DNA of 64,000 nucleotides from Cellulomonas persica. GTDB lineage: Bacteria > Actinomycetota > Actinomycetes > Actinomycetales > Cellulomonadaceae. The notes beneath the pieces are model-generated. The model did no database searches, was not told the DNA's origin, and was given only the letters and a program-made list of their open reading frames with translations. Where the stretch lies: contig NZ_BJUA01000011.1 in the NCBI RefSeq assembly GCF_007989825.1, positions 62,001 to 126,000 of the forward strand, given 5' to 3'. Positions 15,118-24,592 of the stretch are shown one piece after another (position 1 is the stretch's first letter; each line of letters begins with the position of its first letter). A program made the translations under genes and the position numbers.

Positions 15118-18100
15118 TCACGAGGCGTCCGGCGCCACGCCCGCGATGGGCTTGGTGCGCGAGCGACCCGTCGCGTCCTTGAGGACCACGTACTTGAGGT
15201 CGACGTGCGGCTCGAGCGCGCTGAACTTGTCGTTGGGCGCACCGATGACGAGCTGGAAGCCGAGGCCGCGCCACGCGCCGATCGCGCGACCCGTGAACCG
15301 CGCGTCGGCCTTGATGAGCGCCTCGTCGAGGAACACCGGCGCGTAGCGGGGGCGTTCGGCGCCCGCGTCGCCCAGCTGGTAGCGCAGCGCGGCGCCGACG
15401 ATGAACGCGACGAGCTCCTGCGACTCACCGCCGGACTTCTCACCGATGTGGTCGTACAGCGCGACGTGGTTGCCCTCGAGGTCGACCTTCTCGGCGGACA
15501 GGCGCACGTGCCGGCGCACGTCGACGAGGTCGGCGAAGTCGGGTGCGGTCCGCCGGATCCGGTCGATGACCTTGGCCATGCGCAGGTAGCGACGCTCACG
15601 CTCGGCGTCGGTCGCCTCGGTCGCGAGGACCTCGCGCAGGTCGCGCAGCTCCTTGCGGAACCGGGCGACGACGGTCGACTGCGTGTCCCGTGCGTCGATG
15701 CGCAGGCGGTGGTCGTCGTCGGCGAACGGCAGGTCCGCAAGGATGTCGTTGACCGGCCGGATGCGTTCCTTGATCTCGCGCACGGACCGCGCGAGCGCGC
15801 TGTGCAGGTCCGTCAGGTCGTTGCCCGACAGGCGCAGCAGGCTCTTGCGCCACTCGGCCTCGAGCTCGTGCAGCCCGTTGGCCTCGAGCTCGGTGAGGAT
15901 GCGCTCGAAGTCCGCGTACGAGTCGTCGGGGTCGGAGCCGAGGTTCGGGTCGGGCCAGCGCTCGACGAACGTCTCGAACGTGCGACGCAGCGACTCGCGT
16001 GCGGTGCCGATGATCTGCTGCGCCGCCTGGCGGTCGGCGAGCAGGAGCGCGTGGGCCCGGCCGAGCACGTCGTCGAACGCGCGCAGCGCGTCGGCCGCGC
16101 CGTTCGTCGTCCGGGCGTCCGGCAGGTCGGTCCCGACGAGCAGGCCCTCGAGGTAGGTGCGCTGGTCGCGGCTCACGCGCGTGCCCGCGGACCGCGCCTC
16201 GTCGAGCGCCTGCTGCGCGGCGTCGACCTCGTCGGTGGTCGACGACCACAGCTCGGAGGCGGCGCGGGCCTCGTCCTTGGTCACGCCGAGCTGCTCGGTC
16301 AGCGCGTGGATCGTCGTGTCGAGCTCGTCGGCGCGGCGCTGCAGGCGGGTGATCTCCGGGTTGCCGGACGTCACCTCGGTGATGACCTGCTCCCAGCGGG
16401 CCTGGGCGGCCTCGACGGTCGCGACGTCGACCTGGTCCCAGCCGATCTCCGTCAGCGCCTCGTAGACCCGGCGCTCGGTGTCGTGCCGGTCGAGCCGGGC
16501 CTCGGCGTCGCGGACCTGCTGCTCGACGAGGTCGAGCCGCTCGTTCGCGCGGGCGATCTGCTCGTCGAGGTGCGCGAGGCGACGGGTGTTGGTGAAGCCG
16601 AGGACGTTCGCGCGGCCCTGCCCGCCGTGCGCGCCCTTCGTCCCCTCGGAGACCTGCCCGGAGCGGGTCAGCGCCTTGGCGTGCTGCGAGAGCTCGCCGG
16701 GCGTGTCGACGCACACGTACGCGAACGCGCGCGCGAGCTCGCCGCGCAGCCAGCCGGTGAACGGGCTGCTGCGGAAGTCGAGGCGTCCCGGCAGCGTGCG
16801 CGCGTCGAGGGCGACGTCGTCGCGCACGCCGGTGGGCACACCCTGGAAGCGGATGCGCGAGGACGTGGGGACCGCGTCGATCGCCTTGCGGAACGCGCCG
16901 AGGTGCGCGACGTCGATGAGCAGCCGCGTGGCGAACCCGCCGAGCGCGAGGTTGAACGCGTCGCGCCACGGCTCGTGCTCGGTGCGCACCTCGACCAGCT
17001 CGGCGACGAACGGCAGCTCGTCGGGCGTCAGGCCCGCGGCCTGCGCGAGCGCGGCGCGCGCACGGTGCAGCTCGCCGGGGATGTTGTCCTGACGGCGCGC
17101 GACGGCCGCGCGCTCCGCCGTCAGGTCGGCGAGGTCCGCGGCGGCCTCCTTCTTCTCCGACATCGCGTCGAAGAGCGCCTGGCGTGCGGCGGCCTTCGCG
17201 TCGGCGTCGCCCAGCACCTCGTGCGCCCGCGCGACGAGCGCGGCGTGCTCGGCCTGCGTGGTCACCGACGTGCCGGGCAGGGCGCGCAGCAGGTCGTCGA
17301 ACCGGGCACGCGCGCGGCGCACCTCCTGCAGCCGGGTCTCGACGCCCGCGAGCTCGCGCTGCGCGGTCGCCAGACGGTCGCCCCCGGACGACCACAGCGT
17401 CTCCTTGACCCCGTCGAGCTCGGCCCGCGCGGCCGCGACGCGCGCGGCGGTCTCGGCGGCCCGGGCGTTGCCCTGCTGGTGGCGACGCTGCAGGTCCTGC
17501 TCGGCCTCGCGCAGCAGGTCGAGGCGACGCTCGTGCTTCCACAGCGCCGCAGGCGACGTGGCGTCGTCGAACGTCCCGAGCTGCTCGATGACCTGCAGGC
17601 GCGTGGCGGCCTGCTCGATGTCGGCCCGGTACGCGCGGATCGGCTCGAGCGCCTTGACCTGCTGGCGGGCGGTGATCATCTGCTCACGCGTGCCGGTGAG
17701 CTTGTCGAACTGCTCGACGACCGCGTCGGCTGTCGCGAACGTGTCGGGCTCCTCGAGCACCATCGCCTTGTAGAGCGCGTCGACGGTCGTGATCTGCTGA
17801 CCGGCCTGGATGCGGCCCAGCAGCGCGACGGCCTTGTTGCCGTCGCCCGCCGCGCCGATGCCGAGCGACGAGTGCAGGCGTGCGGTGAACTCGCGGTCGG
17901 TGTCGAACGCCGTCAGGCCCGCGTCGGTGACGGCGGGCCTGCTGAAGCGCTGGCCGGCAGCCGTCTCGAGCTCGCGCAGGTCGAGCTCGCCGTCGCACGT
18001 CGCCCGCAGCGCGACGACGTCCTCGAGCGTGCGCGCCGCGGACGGCACGTACCAGGCGCGCACCGCGGTCAGCTCGGTGCCGGACTGGTCCGTCCAGGTC

Positions 18101-18486
18101 ATCGCGATCGCCGACCACGTGTCCCGGCCGTCGCCGCGCAGCACGCGCTGACGCGTGCCGTCCTGCGTGCGCGACTCGTCGAGCTTGCCGCGCGCGTAGG
18201 ACAGGATGTTGCGCTGGTCCTTGCCGCGGGGGCGCCCGACGACGCCTCCGTTCGAGGCACCGTTGAACGGCGTCGTGTGCGGCATGAGCAGCGCGATGTA
18301 GGCGTCCATGAGCGTGGACTTGCCCGAGCCCGACCCACCCGACAGCAGCGTCGCCGTCGAGGCCAGGCGCACCCGGTGGTGCCCGTCGTAGCCGCCCCAG
18401 TTCACGAGCTGCAGGTCGCGCGCGACCCACTGCTGCCCGGTCGAGGCGGCGGGGATCAGGCCGAACAGCGTGTCGACCATCGTCAT
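15118..18486 (-). CDS. jetC: JetC/MksB-like SMC ATPase of a Wadjet-type system
   Basis: A 1122-residue SMC/MukB-like ATPase. Walker A is GGSGSGKST (residues 50-58, K56) within an SbcC-type N-terminal head. Long coiled coils flank a central hinge-like globular part. The C-terminal head holds the ABC signature SGGES (about 1018-1022) and Walker [12 protein letters not shown] (about 1053), followed by [12 protein letters not shown]. This is the architecture of JetC/MksB proteins, which form a condensin-like loop-extruding complex with JetA (kleisin) and JetB and act against plasmids. The start overlaps the jetB stop (ATGA). No jetD nuclease follows. The protein appears intact. Confidence 0.92.
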   Translation of the reverse strand: MTMVDTLFGLIPAASTGQQWVARDLQLVNWGGYDGHHRVRLASTATLLSGGSGSGKSTLMDAYIALLMPHTTPFNGASNGGVVGRPRGKDQRNILSYARGKLDESRTQDGTRQRVLRGDGRDTWSAIAMTWTDQSGTELTAVRAWYVPSAARTLEDVVALRATCDGELDLRELETAAGQRFSRPAVTDAGLTAFDTDREFTARLHSSLGIGAAGDGNKAVALLGRIQAGQQITTVDALYKAMVLEEPDTFATADAVVEQFDKLTGTREQMITARQQVKALEPIRAYRADIEQAATRLQVIEQLGTFDDATSPAALWKHERRLDLLREAEQDLQRRHQQGNARAAETAARVAAARAELDGVKETLWSSGGDRLATAQRELAGVETRLQEVRRARARFDDLLRALPGTSVTTQAEHAALVARAHEVLGDADAKAAARQALFDAMSEKKEAAADLADLTAERAAVARRQDNIPGELHRARAALAQAAGLTPDELPFVAELVEVRTEHEPWRDAFNLALGGFATRLLIDVAHLGAFRKAIDAVPTSSRIRFQGVPTGVRDDVALDARTLPGRLDFRSSPFTGWLRGELARAFAYVCVDTPGELSQHAKALTRSGQVSEGTKGAHGGQGRANVLGFTNTRRLAHLDEQIARANERLDLVEQQVRDAEARLDRHDTERRVYEALTEIGWDQVDVATVEAAQARWEQVITEVTSGNPEITRLQRRADELDTTIHALTEQLGVTKDEARAASELWSSTTDEVDAAQQALDEARSAGTRVSRDQRTYLEGLLVGTDLPDARTTNGAADALRAFDDVLGRAHALLLADRQAAQQIIGTARESLRRTFETFVERWPDPNLGSDPDDSYADFERILTELEANGLHELEAEWRKSLLRLSGNDLTDLHSALARSVREIKERIRPVNDILADLPFADDDHRLRIDARDTQSTVVARFRKELRDLREVLATEATDAERERRYLRMAKVIDRIRRTAPDFADLVDVRRHVRLSAEKVDLEGNHVALYDHIGEKSGGESQELVAFIVGAALRYQLGDAGAERPRYAPVFLDEALIKADARFTGRAIGAWRGLGFQLVIGAPNDKFSALEPHVDLKYVVLKDATGRSRTKPIAGVAPDAS

Positions 18487-19196
18487 CGTGCGACCTCCTG
18501 GGTGCCCTGCTGGCGCAGCCACTCGCGCAGCTCGGCGAGCCGGGAGTTGCTCAGGACGATCTCGACGAGCGGCGTGACCCGGAACCGGCCCTGCGACTCC
18601 TCCTCGATCAGGCCCTCGCGCTCCAGGCGCGCGATCGCGGCCCGGATCTCGCGCTGGTGCGCGGCGACGTTCGTGTCGTCGGGGTCGAAGTACGTCAGCG
18701 CGGTCTGCTCGAGCTCCTCGACGTCGACGCGCACGGAGACCTCACCTGCGCTCTGCTCACGCTGGAACACGGTCCTCAGGTGCACCAGCACGAGCGTCTC
18801 GGCGCGCGAGTACGCGTCGTCGCGCAGCAGCACGGGCACGTCGAGCTCGGCCGAGCGCACCTGCTTCTTGTACGCCACGCCGCGGTCGTGGTCGACGACG
18901 AGATGGACGAACAGGTCGTGCAGGCGCGACTCGATGACCTGCTGGTTCTCCAGCAACGTGCGCCACTGCGCGCGGTTCTTGTCCGCGACGAGGAAGCGGC
19001 GCTGCAGCAGGCGCACGAGCACGCGCCGCACGTCCGCGTCGAGCGTCCCGGAGTCGCCGGCGAACAGCTCGGACGGGTCCTCCTCCATCGGGACCGGCGC
19101 GATGAAGCCCTCGTCCTGCGCGGGATGCGGACCGGGCACGGCATCCGGTGCGGTGCCGGTGCCGTCGCGCAGCTCGGTGGTGGTCGTCTCAGGCAT
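18483..19196 (-). CDS. jetB: JetB/MksE-like DUF4194 protein
   Basis: A 237-residue DUF4194 protein, the KITE-like subunit of Wadjet/Mks condensin complexes. Family-like stretches are [56 protein letters not shown] and the winged-helix tail [31 protein letters not shown]. The N-terminal 45 residues are Pro/Glu-rich and probably disordered. It is flanked by the DUF3375 gene, overlapping by 8 bases, and the SMC gene, overlapping by 4 bases. It should bind the JetA kleisin near the JetC heads. Order and family fit type I Wadjet. Confidence 0.9.
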   Translation of the reverse strand: MPETTTTELRDGTGTAPDAVPGPHPAQDEGFIAPVPMEEDPSELFAGDSGTLDADVRRVLVRLLQRRFLVADKNRAQWRTLLENQQVIESRLHDLFVHLVVDHDRGVAYKKQVRSAELDVPVLLRDDAYSRAETLVLVHLRTVFQREQSAGEVSVRVDVEELEQTALTYFDPDDTNVAAHQREIRAAIARLEREGLIEEESQGRFRVTPLVEIVLSNSRLAELREWLRQQGTQEVAR

Positions 19197-20661
19197 CGTC
19201 GTCCTTCGTCGTCGTGCTGACCGCGCCGAACGCGAGGCGTCGGCGGGTGCCGTCGGGCCGGACCGCGTCGACGAACGCGACCCGGTCGGTCTCGGTCATG
19301 CCGCGGGCGTGCGCGATCTCGAGCACGCCCAGCAGGTCCACGGGCCGACGCAGCGCGTCGGGGGCCGCCGCGAACGCCGCGGCGACGTCGACCTCGTCGG
19401 CGCCGTCCGCGAACTGCGCGAGGTGCGTGGCGAGCTCGGAGTAGTGCGGACCACCCCAGGCGCGCGCGTCGTCCCCCGAGGCGTCCACGTCGTCGTCGTC
19501 CCAGTCCGGCAGGGGAGCGGGCGCCTCAGGCGGGCGCAGGTCGCCGGCGGTCTGGCGCAGGTGCTCGACCTCCGCGACCGGCAGGCGCAGCAGCGGGTCG
19601 ACCGACTGGAACCGGCGGGTGTCGGGCAGCCACGACTGCATCCCGGCCATCACGTCGCGCAGCAGCACGTCGACCTGTCGGTCGCGCAGCGGGTCGTGGT
19701 TGCGCACCTGCGCGGTGATCACGTAGGACGCCTCGCGCTGCGCCGTGAACACCTGGTCGAGCCCCTGCTCGATGCGACGCACGATCTCGCGCAGCTCGGT
19801 GCGCTGCTGGACGGCCAGGCGCCGCGTGAACCTGTGGCGCAGGACGACGTCGAGCTGGTTGGCGAGCTCGTCGAGCCGCTGCGGGTCACCGATCAGGCGC
19901 AGTGCCCCGGCGAACGCGCGGCCCTCGGACGTGGACTCCATGACGTGCTCGCCGCGCTCCAGGTACTCGCGCAGCACGTCACCCGTCGGGCGCTCGTCCT
20001 GCCGCAGCGCCGTGACCACATCACGCTGCATCGCCTTGATCGACTCGGCGACGCGCGCGAAGTCCGCGGGCAGCTCGCGCACGAGGTGCAGCACGTTCTC
20101 CGCCTCCTCGAGCAGCTCCTCGTCGTCGACCTCGTCGACCGTGCCCGTGCGCTGCACGCGGTCCAGCTCGGCCTGCAGGCGCGCGATCTGCCCGTCCAGG
20201 CGCGCCATGCGGACCATGACGTCCGGGTCCGCGTCCTGCGCGAGCTGCTCGACCGCGTCGAGCAGCGTCCGCACGCGCGACTGCGACACACGCGCCCGCG
20301 CACCCCCCGCGCGGCCCGCGACCTCGAGCGCACCGACCGCGTGCGCCGACAGACGGTAGACCTCGACGTCGTCGTCCAGCACCTGGCGGATCAGCCAGCC
20401 CGCGTCCGCCCACTGCCGGCACAGGTCGCGCGCGGTCCCCGTCGGCAGGGACTCCTCGTAGCCCGCGGCGCGCAGCTGGTCGAGCGCGTCACCGATCTCC
20501 GTGTGCGCGTCGGCGACGGGGACGGTCGGCCGCTCCGCGGTGAACGTCACGGACAGCAGGGAGACGACGAGCGGTGCGTGCTTCTTGTGGAGCAGGTCCA
20601 GCATCGGGTTCTGGAAGGCCCGGACAGCGCCCAGGTAGGCCCCTTCGGCACGAGTGATCAT
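19189..20661 (-). CDS. jetA: JetA/MksF-like DUF3375 kleisin
   Basis: A 490-residue DUF3375 protein, the kleisin subunit of the Wadjet/Mks complex. The N-terminus reads [35 protein letters not shown], and a central helical region carries [16 protein letters not shown] and [27 protein letters not shown], typical of the family. The C-terminal 120 residues contain an acidic linker ([13 protein letters not shown]) and a small globular end. The ATG is preceded by TAGGGT (minus strand, 20670-20675) eight bases upstream, with no Shine-Dalgarno site, so the operon is probably leaderless. It is the first gene of jetABC. Confidence 0.9.
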   Translation of the reverse strand: MITRAEGAYLGAVRAFQNPMLDLLHKKHAPLVVSLLSVTFTAERPTVPVADAHTEIGDALDQLRAAGYEESLPTGTARDLCRQWADAGWLIRQVLDDDVEVYRLSAHAVGALEVAGRAGGARARVSQSRVRTLLDAVEQLAQDADPDVMVRMARLDGQIARLQAELDRVQRTGTVDEVDDEELLEEAENVLHLVRELPADFARVAESIKAMQRDVVTALRQDERPTGDVLREYLERGEHVMESTSEGRAFAGALRLIGDPQRLDELANQLDVVLRHRFTRRLAVQQRTELREIVRRIEQGLDQVFTAQREASYVITAQVRNHDPLRDRQVDVLLRDVMAGMQSWLPDTRRFQSVDPLLRLPVAEVEHLRQTAGDLRPPEAPAPLPDWDDDDVDASGDDARAWGGPHYSELATHLAQFADGADEVDVAAAFAAAPDALRRPVDLLGVLEIAHARGMTETDRVAFVDAVRPDGTRRRLAFGAVSTTTKDDDA

Positions 20662-20669
20662 CGCGGGAC

Positions 20670-20675
20670 ACCCTA
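20670..20675 (-). promoter_or_regulatory. -10 element of leaderless jetABC transcript
   Basis: TAGGGT on the minus strand ends eight bases before the jetA ATG, leaving no room for a ribosome-binding site. Transcription would start at or next to the start codon. The same arrangement recurs across this window. Confidence 0.5.
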
Positions 20676-20781
20676 AGTGGCGCAGGCGGCGCGCCGCCGA
20701 CGACGCCACTGGGCGAGTCGCGCGGATCGCAGTTCGCGGTTCGTGCTCCCGCGCCGGCACGGACGACCGTCGAGCCGTGCG

Positions 20782-20819
20782 GTGGCTCGCACCGCTCGAC
20801 GACGAGCGGTGCGAGCCAC
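20782..20819 (-). terminator. Strong hairpin terminator after the GH120 gene
   Basis: A perfect 17-bp stem (GTGGCTCGCACCGCTCG and its complement) closes the 4-base loop ACGA. It begins five bases after the stop codon at 20825 on the minus strand. There is no U-tract, as is common in GC-rich actinomycetes. It insulates jetABC from the sugar operon. Confidence 0.85.
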
Positions 20820-20824
20820 GGCGT

Positions 20825-22864
20825 CTAGCGCCGACCGACCGGACCCGGTGCGGGCAGGACCCGAGCCTCGGTCGTCGAGACGGCGAACGGTCCGGGGACG
20901 ACCTGGTCGCGCGGAGTGCCGCAGAAGTCGGTGCTCAGGTCCAGGTCGGACCCGTCGGGGTTCGTGTAGGGCATCTCGGCCTGGTAGCTCGTCCCGAGGC
21001 GGGCGGTCGTCACCGGGGTGACGACGTCGACGTCGCCCGCGTGGCTCACGACGACACGGATCGTCCCGGCGTCGGCGTCGATCACCTCGACGCGCACCGG
21101 TGACGTGTCGACCACGAGGGCGGTGGGCTCCGCGCGGAACGGCTCGGCGCCCTCCGCGTAGAGGTTGCCCTCGATCCAGACGGGGAGCCGTGGCCCGGCC
21201 AGGTCGCTGCCGGGCTCGTTGGGGTACTCCTGCGCCGTCGGGTAGGCGTCGTACTGCGAGGTACCCACCGGGGTCGGTGTGAAGGTGGCCCTGCCGGGCA
21301 CGCCGTCCATGTCGATGGCGCCGGACCAGAAGCTGGCGAGCGCGGGTTCGTCGTCCCCGTCCGGCCCGTCGGGTTCCCCGGTCGTCCTGCCGCCGACGAA
21401 GACGTTGTTGTAGAACCGGTCGTCGCCGCCGAGGATGTTCGAGACGCCGTAGACGGCCGTGGCGTGCGGGACGTGGTACGGGGTGTACCGCTGGTGCTCG
21501 GTGCAGTTCGCGATGCGACCCGCGACGTAGTTGTGCACGTACGCGCCGCCGGAGGACATGTCCTTGACGGCCCAGGGCGAGAGGAAGAGGTTCGAGTCCA
21601 CGAGGTACGGGCCGTGGCAGACCTCGACCATGAAGTCCTCGGCGGTCGAGGCGTAGAACACGTTGCGCCGCACCAGCGTGCCCTGCGCCTGCCAGTCGAG
21701 CCACAGCGCGCGGTGCGTGTGATGGATCGTGTTCCCGCTGATCACCGTGTCGATCGCGGCGTGCAGCTTGATCCCGGCCACCTCGGCGCCGTGCCACTGC
21801 CGCTTCACGTGGATGCGCGAGATGTGGTTGTCGGCGATGGTCGAGAAGGCTGCCCCCAGGTGCCCGACGACGCCGGCCTGCTCGCAGTCGCGGATCGTGT
21901 TGCGGCGCACGGTGTGGGAGCCGATGTGGTCCCGGTGCCACGGCTGCGGCTCGCCTGCGGCGGGTCCGCCCAGGACGAGCGCCCGCTGGATCACCTCGCG
22001 CTCGCGCTGCGTGCCGCCCTTGGCGCCGTCCGCCCCGGCGGTCCACTCGTTCTGGCCGGTGCCGGCCTCCTTGCCGAGCGAGACGCCGACGTTCTTCGAG
22101 TCGGTGATCGTGTTGTCCTCGATCACCCAGCCCTTCGACCAGTGGGGGCCGATCAGGCCTTCCTGGAGGGCGGTGGGCGGGGCCCACTGCGTGGCGGCCT
22201 TCGTGAGGGTGAACCCTCGCACCGTGATGTGGTCGATCCCCGTCGCGGCGGGCCAGAAGACGAACGTGCGCGCGTTGATCTCGATCTCGTGCGCGGCCGG
22301 GTCCACGCCACCGAAGTTCGCCCAGATCGTCGTGACGTCGTCGCCCACCTCGGCGTACCAGGTGAGGAGCGAGCCCTCCGGGTCGAACGAGTCGGGGGTG
22401 ACCTCGGGGTGCTCGACGCCGGCGAGCGTGAGCGACTCGTACATGGACCTGCCGTCGAGGTACACCTCGCCCGTGTGCCACGTGTTGACCCGGTCGAAGA
22501 ACCAGTCCCCGCCGATGCGCTCCGCGTACGGGTTGCGGTCGCCGAACAGGGCGTTCGACACCTGGGTGACCCAGACGCGGCCCTCGGCGCCGGGGTGGGG
22601 ACGCCAGTCGGTGACGACCTCGGCGCCGGAGATCGTCACGGGCTCGAAGCGCCCGTCCGGGTCCACCGCGGCCTGGTAGGTGATCGGTGCGTCGGCCGTG
22701 CCGCCGCGCGGCGGGTTCACCCACTCGCGGTACACGCCTTCGTGCACCGAGACGGTGTCGCCCGGCAGGGCGGCCTGAGCGGCCCGGGTGATGGTGCGGA
22801 ACGGAGCCTCGGCCGAGCCGTCAGCGCGGTCGGAGCCGGTGACGGCGACGTGCAGGATGGTCAC
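20825..22864 (-). CDS. Probable GH120 beta-xylosidase (parallel beta-helix)
   Basis: A 679-residue right-handed parallel beta-helix protein without a signal peptide, so cytoplasmic. The opening ILHVAVTGSDRADGSAEAPFRTITRAAQAALPGDTV is typical of beta-helix carbohydrate enzymes. The stretch ALWLDWQAQG (D390) and FMVEVCHGPYLVD (E414), with E361 in HGAEVAGIK, matches in spacing my recollection of the catalytic residues of GH120 beta-xylosidase XylC (E353, D382, E405). It would release xylose from imported xylo-oligosaccharides. It is the last gene of the minus-strand operon with the binding protein, permeases and DUF624 gene, which fits that role. A pectate-lyase-like function is less likely given the GH51 and GH43 neighbours. 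Confidence 0.8.
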   Translation of the reverse strand: MTILHVAVTGSDRADGSAEAPFRTITRAAQAALPGDTVSVHEGVYREWVNPPRGGTADAPITYQAAVDPDGRFEPVTISGAEVVTDWRPHPGAEGRVWVTQVSNALFGDRNPYAERIGGDWFFDRVNTWHTGEVYLDGRSMYESLTLAGVEHPEVTPDSFDPEGSLLTWYAEVGDDVTTIWANFGGVDPAAHEIEINARTFVFWPAATGIDHITVRGFTLTKAATQWAPPTALQEGLIGPHWSKGWVIEDNTITDSKNVGVSLGKEAGTGQNEWTAGADGAKGGTQREREVIQRALVLGGPAAGEPQPWHRDHIGSHTVRRNTIRDCEQAGVVGHLGAAFSTIADNHISRIHVKRQWHGAEVAGIKLHAAIDTVISGNTIHHTHRALWLDWQAQGTLVRRNVFYASTAEDFMVEVCHGPYLVDSNLFLSPWAVKDMSSGGAYVHNYVAGRIANCTEHQRYTPYHVPHATAVYGVSNILGGDDRFYNNVFVGGRTTGEPDGPDGDDEPALASFWSGAIDMDGVPGRATFTPTPVGTSQYDAYPTAQEYPNEPGSDLAGPRLPVWIEGNLYAEGAEPFRAEPTALVVDTSPVRVEVIDADAGTIRVVVSHAGDVDVVTPVTTARLGTSYQAEMPYTNPDGSDLDLSTDFCGTPRDQVVPGPFAVSTTEARVLPAPGPVGRR

Positions 22865-22919
22865 GACAACGCCTTTCGTCGATCACGTGGGTCGAGCGTG
22901 GTGAGGGCGGGGGAGAGCG

Positions 22920-23537
22920 TCAGACCTCCGCCTCCTCCGGCTCCGGCTGCACGTACCCCCGGTCCACGAAGAACCGCTCGAGCAGGTAGCACCACCACAC
23001 CAGGATGAGGCCGGGTGCCACGAACACCACGGGCATGAAGTTCCAGATAGCGACTCCCGCCACGACCACGGCGATCCCGAGCAGGAAGGTCAGGCTGGGC
23101 GTCGTCAGGCCCAAGGTGAACCCGTTGCGCAGCTGGCGCCAGGTGGGGTTGGTGAAGCGGGCGACCAGGGGGAGGCACCAGAAGACCAGCAGCAGCAGGA
23201 AGAGCCCGACGACGAGGAGCGGCACCAGCACCTCGGCCAGCCCGAGCGTGGGCAGGTAGGAGAGCGTGACGATGCCGACGGCCGCGACGGCAGCGGCCAG
23301 GAGGCCGACGACGGTCGCCTGCTTCCAGCTCTGCTGCCAGGCCTTCCGGGCGACGGCCCAGGCGCCCGCGTCCTTGCCCAGGACGTACCGGCGGCAGACC
23401 TCGTAGGCGACGACGGTCCCCGCACCCGCCGTCACGACGAGGGCGACGCTCACGAGCCAGAGCAGGCTGATCAGGATGACCGAGCCGAGCGAGTCGAGGA
23501 TGCGCCACAGCAGCGACGCAGGGTTGAAACGAAAGAT
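22920..23537 (-). CDS. DUF624 (YesL-like) membrane protein, unusual start
   Basis: A protein of about 205 residues with the DUF624 pattern and five or so membrane segments: SLLWRILDSLGSVILISLLWLVSVALVVTAGAG at the N-terminus, then YEVCRRYVLGKDAGAWAVARKAWQQSWKQA. YesL-like proteins are commonly encoded with CUT1 sugar ABC transporters; their exact role is unknown. The conserved N-terminus contains no in-frame ATG, GTG or TTG. The best-placed initiator is an ATC codon at 23535-23537, six bases after a GAGAGG ribosome-binding site, so the given start is a hypothesis; a CTG or a sequence error are alternatives. A hairpin separates it from the upstream permease gene. Confidence 0.75.
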   Translation of the reverse strand: MFRFNPASLLWRILDSLGSVILISLLWLVSVALVVTAGAGTVVAYEVCRRYVLGKDAGAWAVARKAWQQSWKQATVVGLLAAAVAAVGIVTLSYLPTLGLAEVLVPLLVVGLFLLLLVFWCLPLVARFTNPTWRQLRNGFTLGLTTPSLTFLLGIAVVVAGVAIWNFMPVVFVAPGLILVWWCYLLERFFVDRGYVQPEPEEAEV

Positions 23538-23582
23538 GGTCGGGCCTCTCGGTGCGCGGACGTGACGGGTCTCGAGGACGAG

Positions 23583-23613
23583 GTCGGCCTCCCGCGGTCT
23601 GCGGGAGGCCGAC
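23583..23613 (-). terminator. Intercistronic hairpin after permease 2
   Basis: GTCGGCCTCCCGC and its exact complement form a 13-bp stem around a 5-base loop, eight bases after the stop of the second permease gene. Since the DUF624 and GH120 genes follow on the same strand, it probably attenuates or stabilises the 5' message rather than ending the operon. Confidence 0.65.
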
Positions 23614-23620
23614 GACGTGG

Positions 23621-24583
23621 TCAGCCCTTCACGGATCCGATCATGAGACCGGACACGAAGTGCTTCTGCAGGAACGGGTAGACGAACAGGATCGGGATGG
23701 CCGCCACCATGGTGATCGCCGACCGGAGCGCGATCGGAGTGGTGAGCTGTCCGCCTGCCCCCACCGAGGCCGCGTTGGCCGCGGTGTTCGCGGAGTTCGC
23801 GCCGGCGTTCATCGAGCTCGCCAGCAGCTTCTGCAGCTCGTACTGCAGCGTGGTCAGCGCGGGGTCGCCCGAGTTGTACAGCAGCGTGTCCAGCCACGCG
23901 TTCCAGCTGCCGACGGCCACGAACAGACCCACGACGGCCAGCACCGGCTTGCACAGCGGCATGATGATCTGCCACCACGTGCGGAACTCACCCGCGCCGT
24001 CGATCCGGGCCGACTCGGTGATCTCGTCGGGGATCGACTTCATGTAGGTGCGCAGGATGATCAGGTTGAACGCGCTGATGATCGTCGGTACCCAGTAGGC
24101 CTGGAAGCTGTTCAGCATGCCCAGGTCCTTGATGAGCAGGTAGTTGGGGATCAGGCCGGCGTCGAAGTACAGCGTCAGCACGAAGATCAGGGTGATCGGG
24201 CGCCGGAAGATGAACTCCTTGCGGCTGAGCGCGTAGGCGAGCATCGAGGTGAACACGAGGTTCGTCGCCACGACCACGACGGTCTTCAGCACGCTCATGA
24301 TGAACGCCTGGTAGATCGAGTCCATGTTGAGGACGACCTCGTAGTTCTTCAGCGAGAAGACCCGGGGCCAGATGCCGATCCCGCCTCGGACGGCGTCCAT
24401 GCCGTCGTTCAGGGAGATGGCGAGCGTGTTCAGGAGCGGGTAGAGCATGAGCGCCGCGAGGGCGACGAGGAAGGTCGTGTTGAGCGTCGTGAAGATGATC
24501 CGCTCGGTCGTCCACTTGTGTCGCCGTGACCGGCTCCGTGGGGCGGGCTGCGTCAGAGGCTTCGGGGCAACGGTGCTAGTCAT
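23621..24583 (-). CDS. CUT1-family sugar ABC permease (LplC/YtcP-like)
   Basis: A 320-residue integral membrane permease with six predicted helices. The EAA loop that docks the ATPase is ESARIDGAGEFRTWWQIIMPLCKP. The N-terminus (FTTLNTTFLVALAALMLYPLLNTLAISLND) and C-terminal FLQKHFVSGLMIGSVKG are typical of the LplC/YtcP subgroup, which handles complex oligosaccharides. It pairs with the permease gene just upstream. No ATPase gene is present here, so a shared MsiK-type ATPase elsewhere is expected, as usual in actinomycetes. A low-complexity Ala/Asn stretch (NAGANSANTAANAAS) lies in the last periplasmic loop. Confidence 0.93.
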   Translation of the reverse strand: MTSTVAPKPLTQPAPRSRSRRHKWTTERIIFTTLNTTFLVALAALMLYPLLNTLAISLNDGMDAVRGGIGIWPRVFSLKNYEVVLNMDSIYQAFIMSVLKTVVVVATNLVFTSMLAYALSRKEFIFRRPITLIFVLTLYFDAGLIPNYLLIKDLGMLNSFQAYWVPTIISAFNLIILRTYMKSIPDEITESARIDGAGEFRTWWQIIMPLCKPVLAVVGLFVAVGSWNAWLDTLLYNSGDPALTTLQYELQKLLASSMNAGANSANTAANAASVGAGGQLTTPIALRSAITMVAAIPILFVYPFLQKHFVSGLMIGSVKG

Positions 24584-24592
24584 GAAGTCCTC

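Noticed and set aside
14047..20676. A 2209-codon open frame on the plus strand opposite the jet operon and LLM gene.
   Set aside because: It is an antisense shadow of GC-rich codons; its translation is Arg/Val/Leu/Gly-rich with no domains, while the minus-strand genes have clear motifs.
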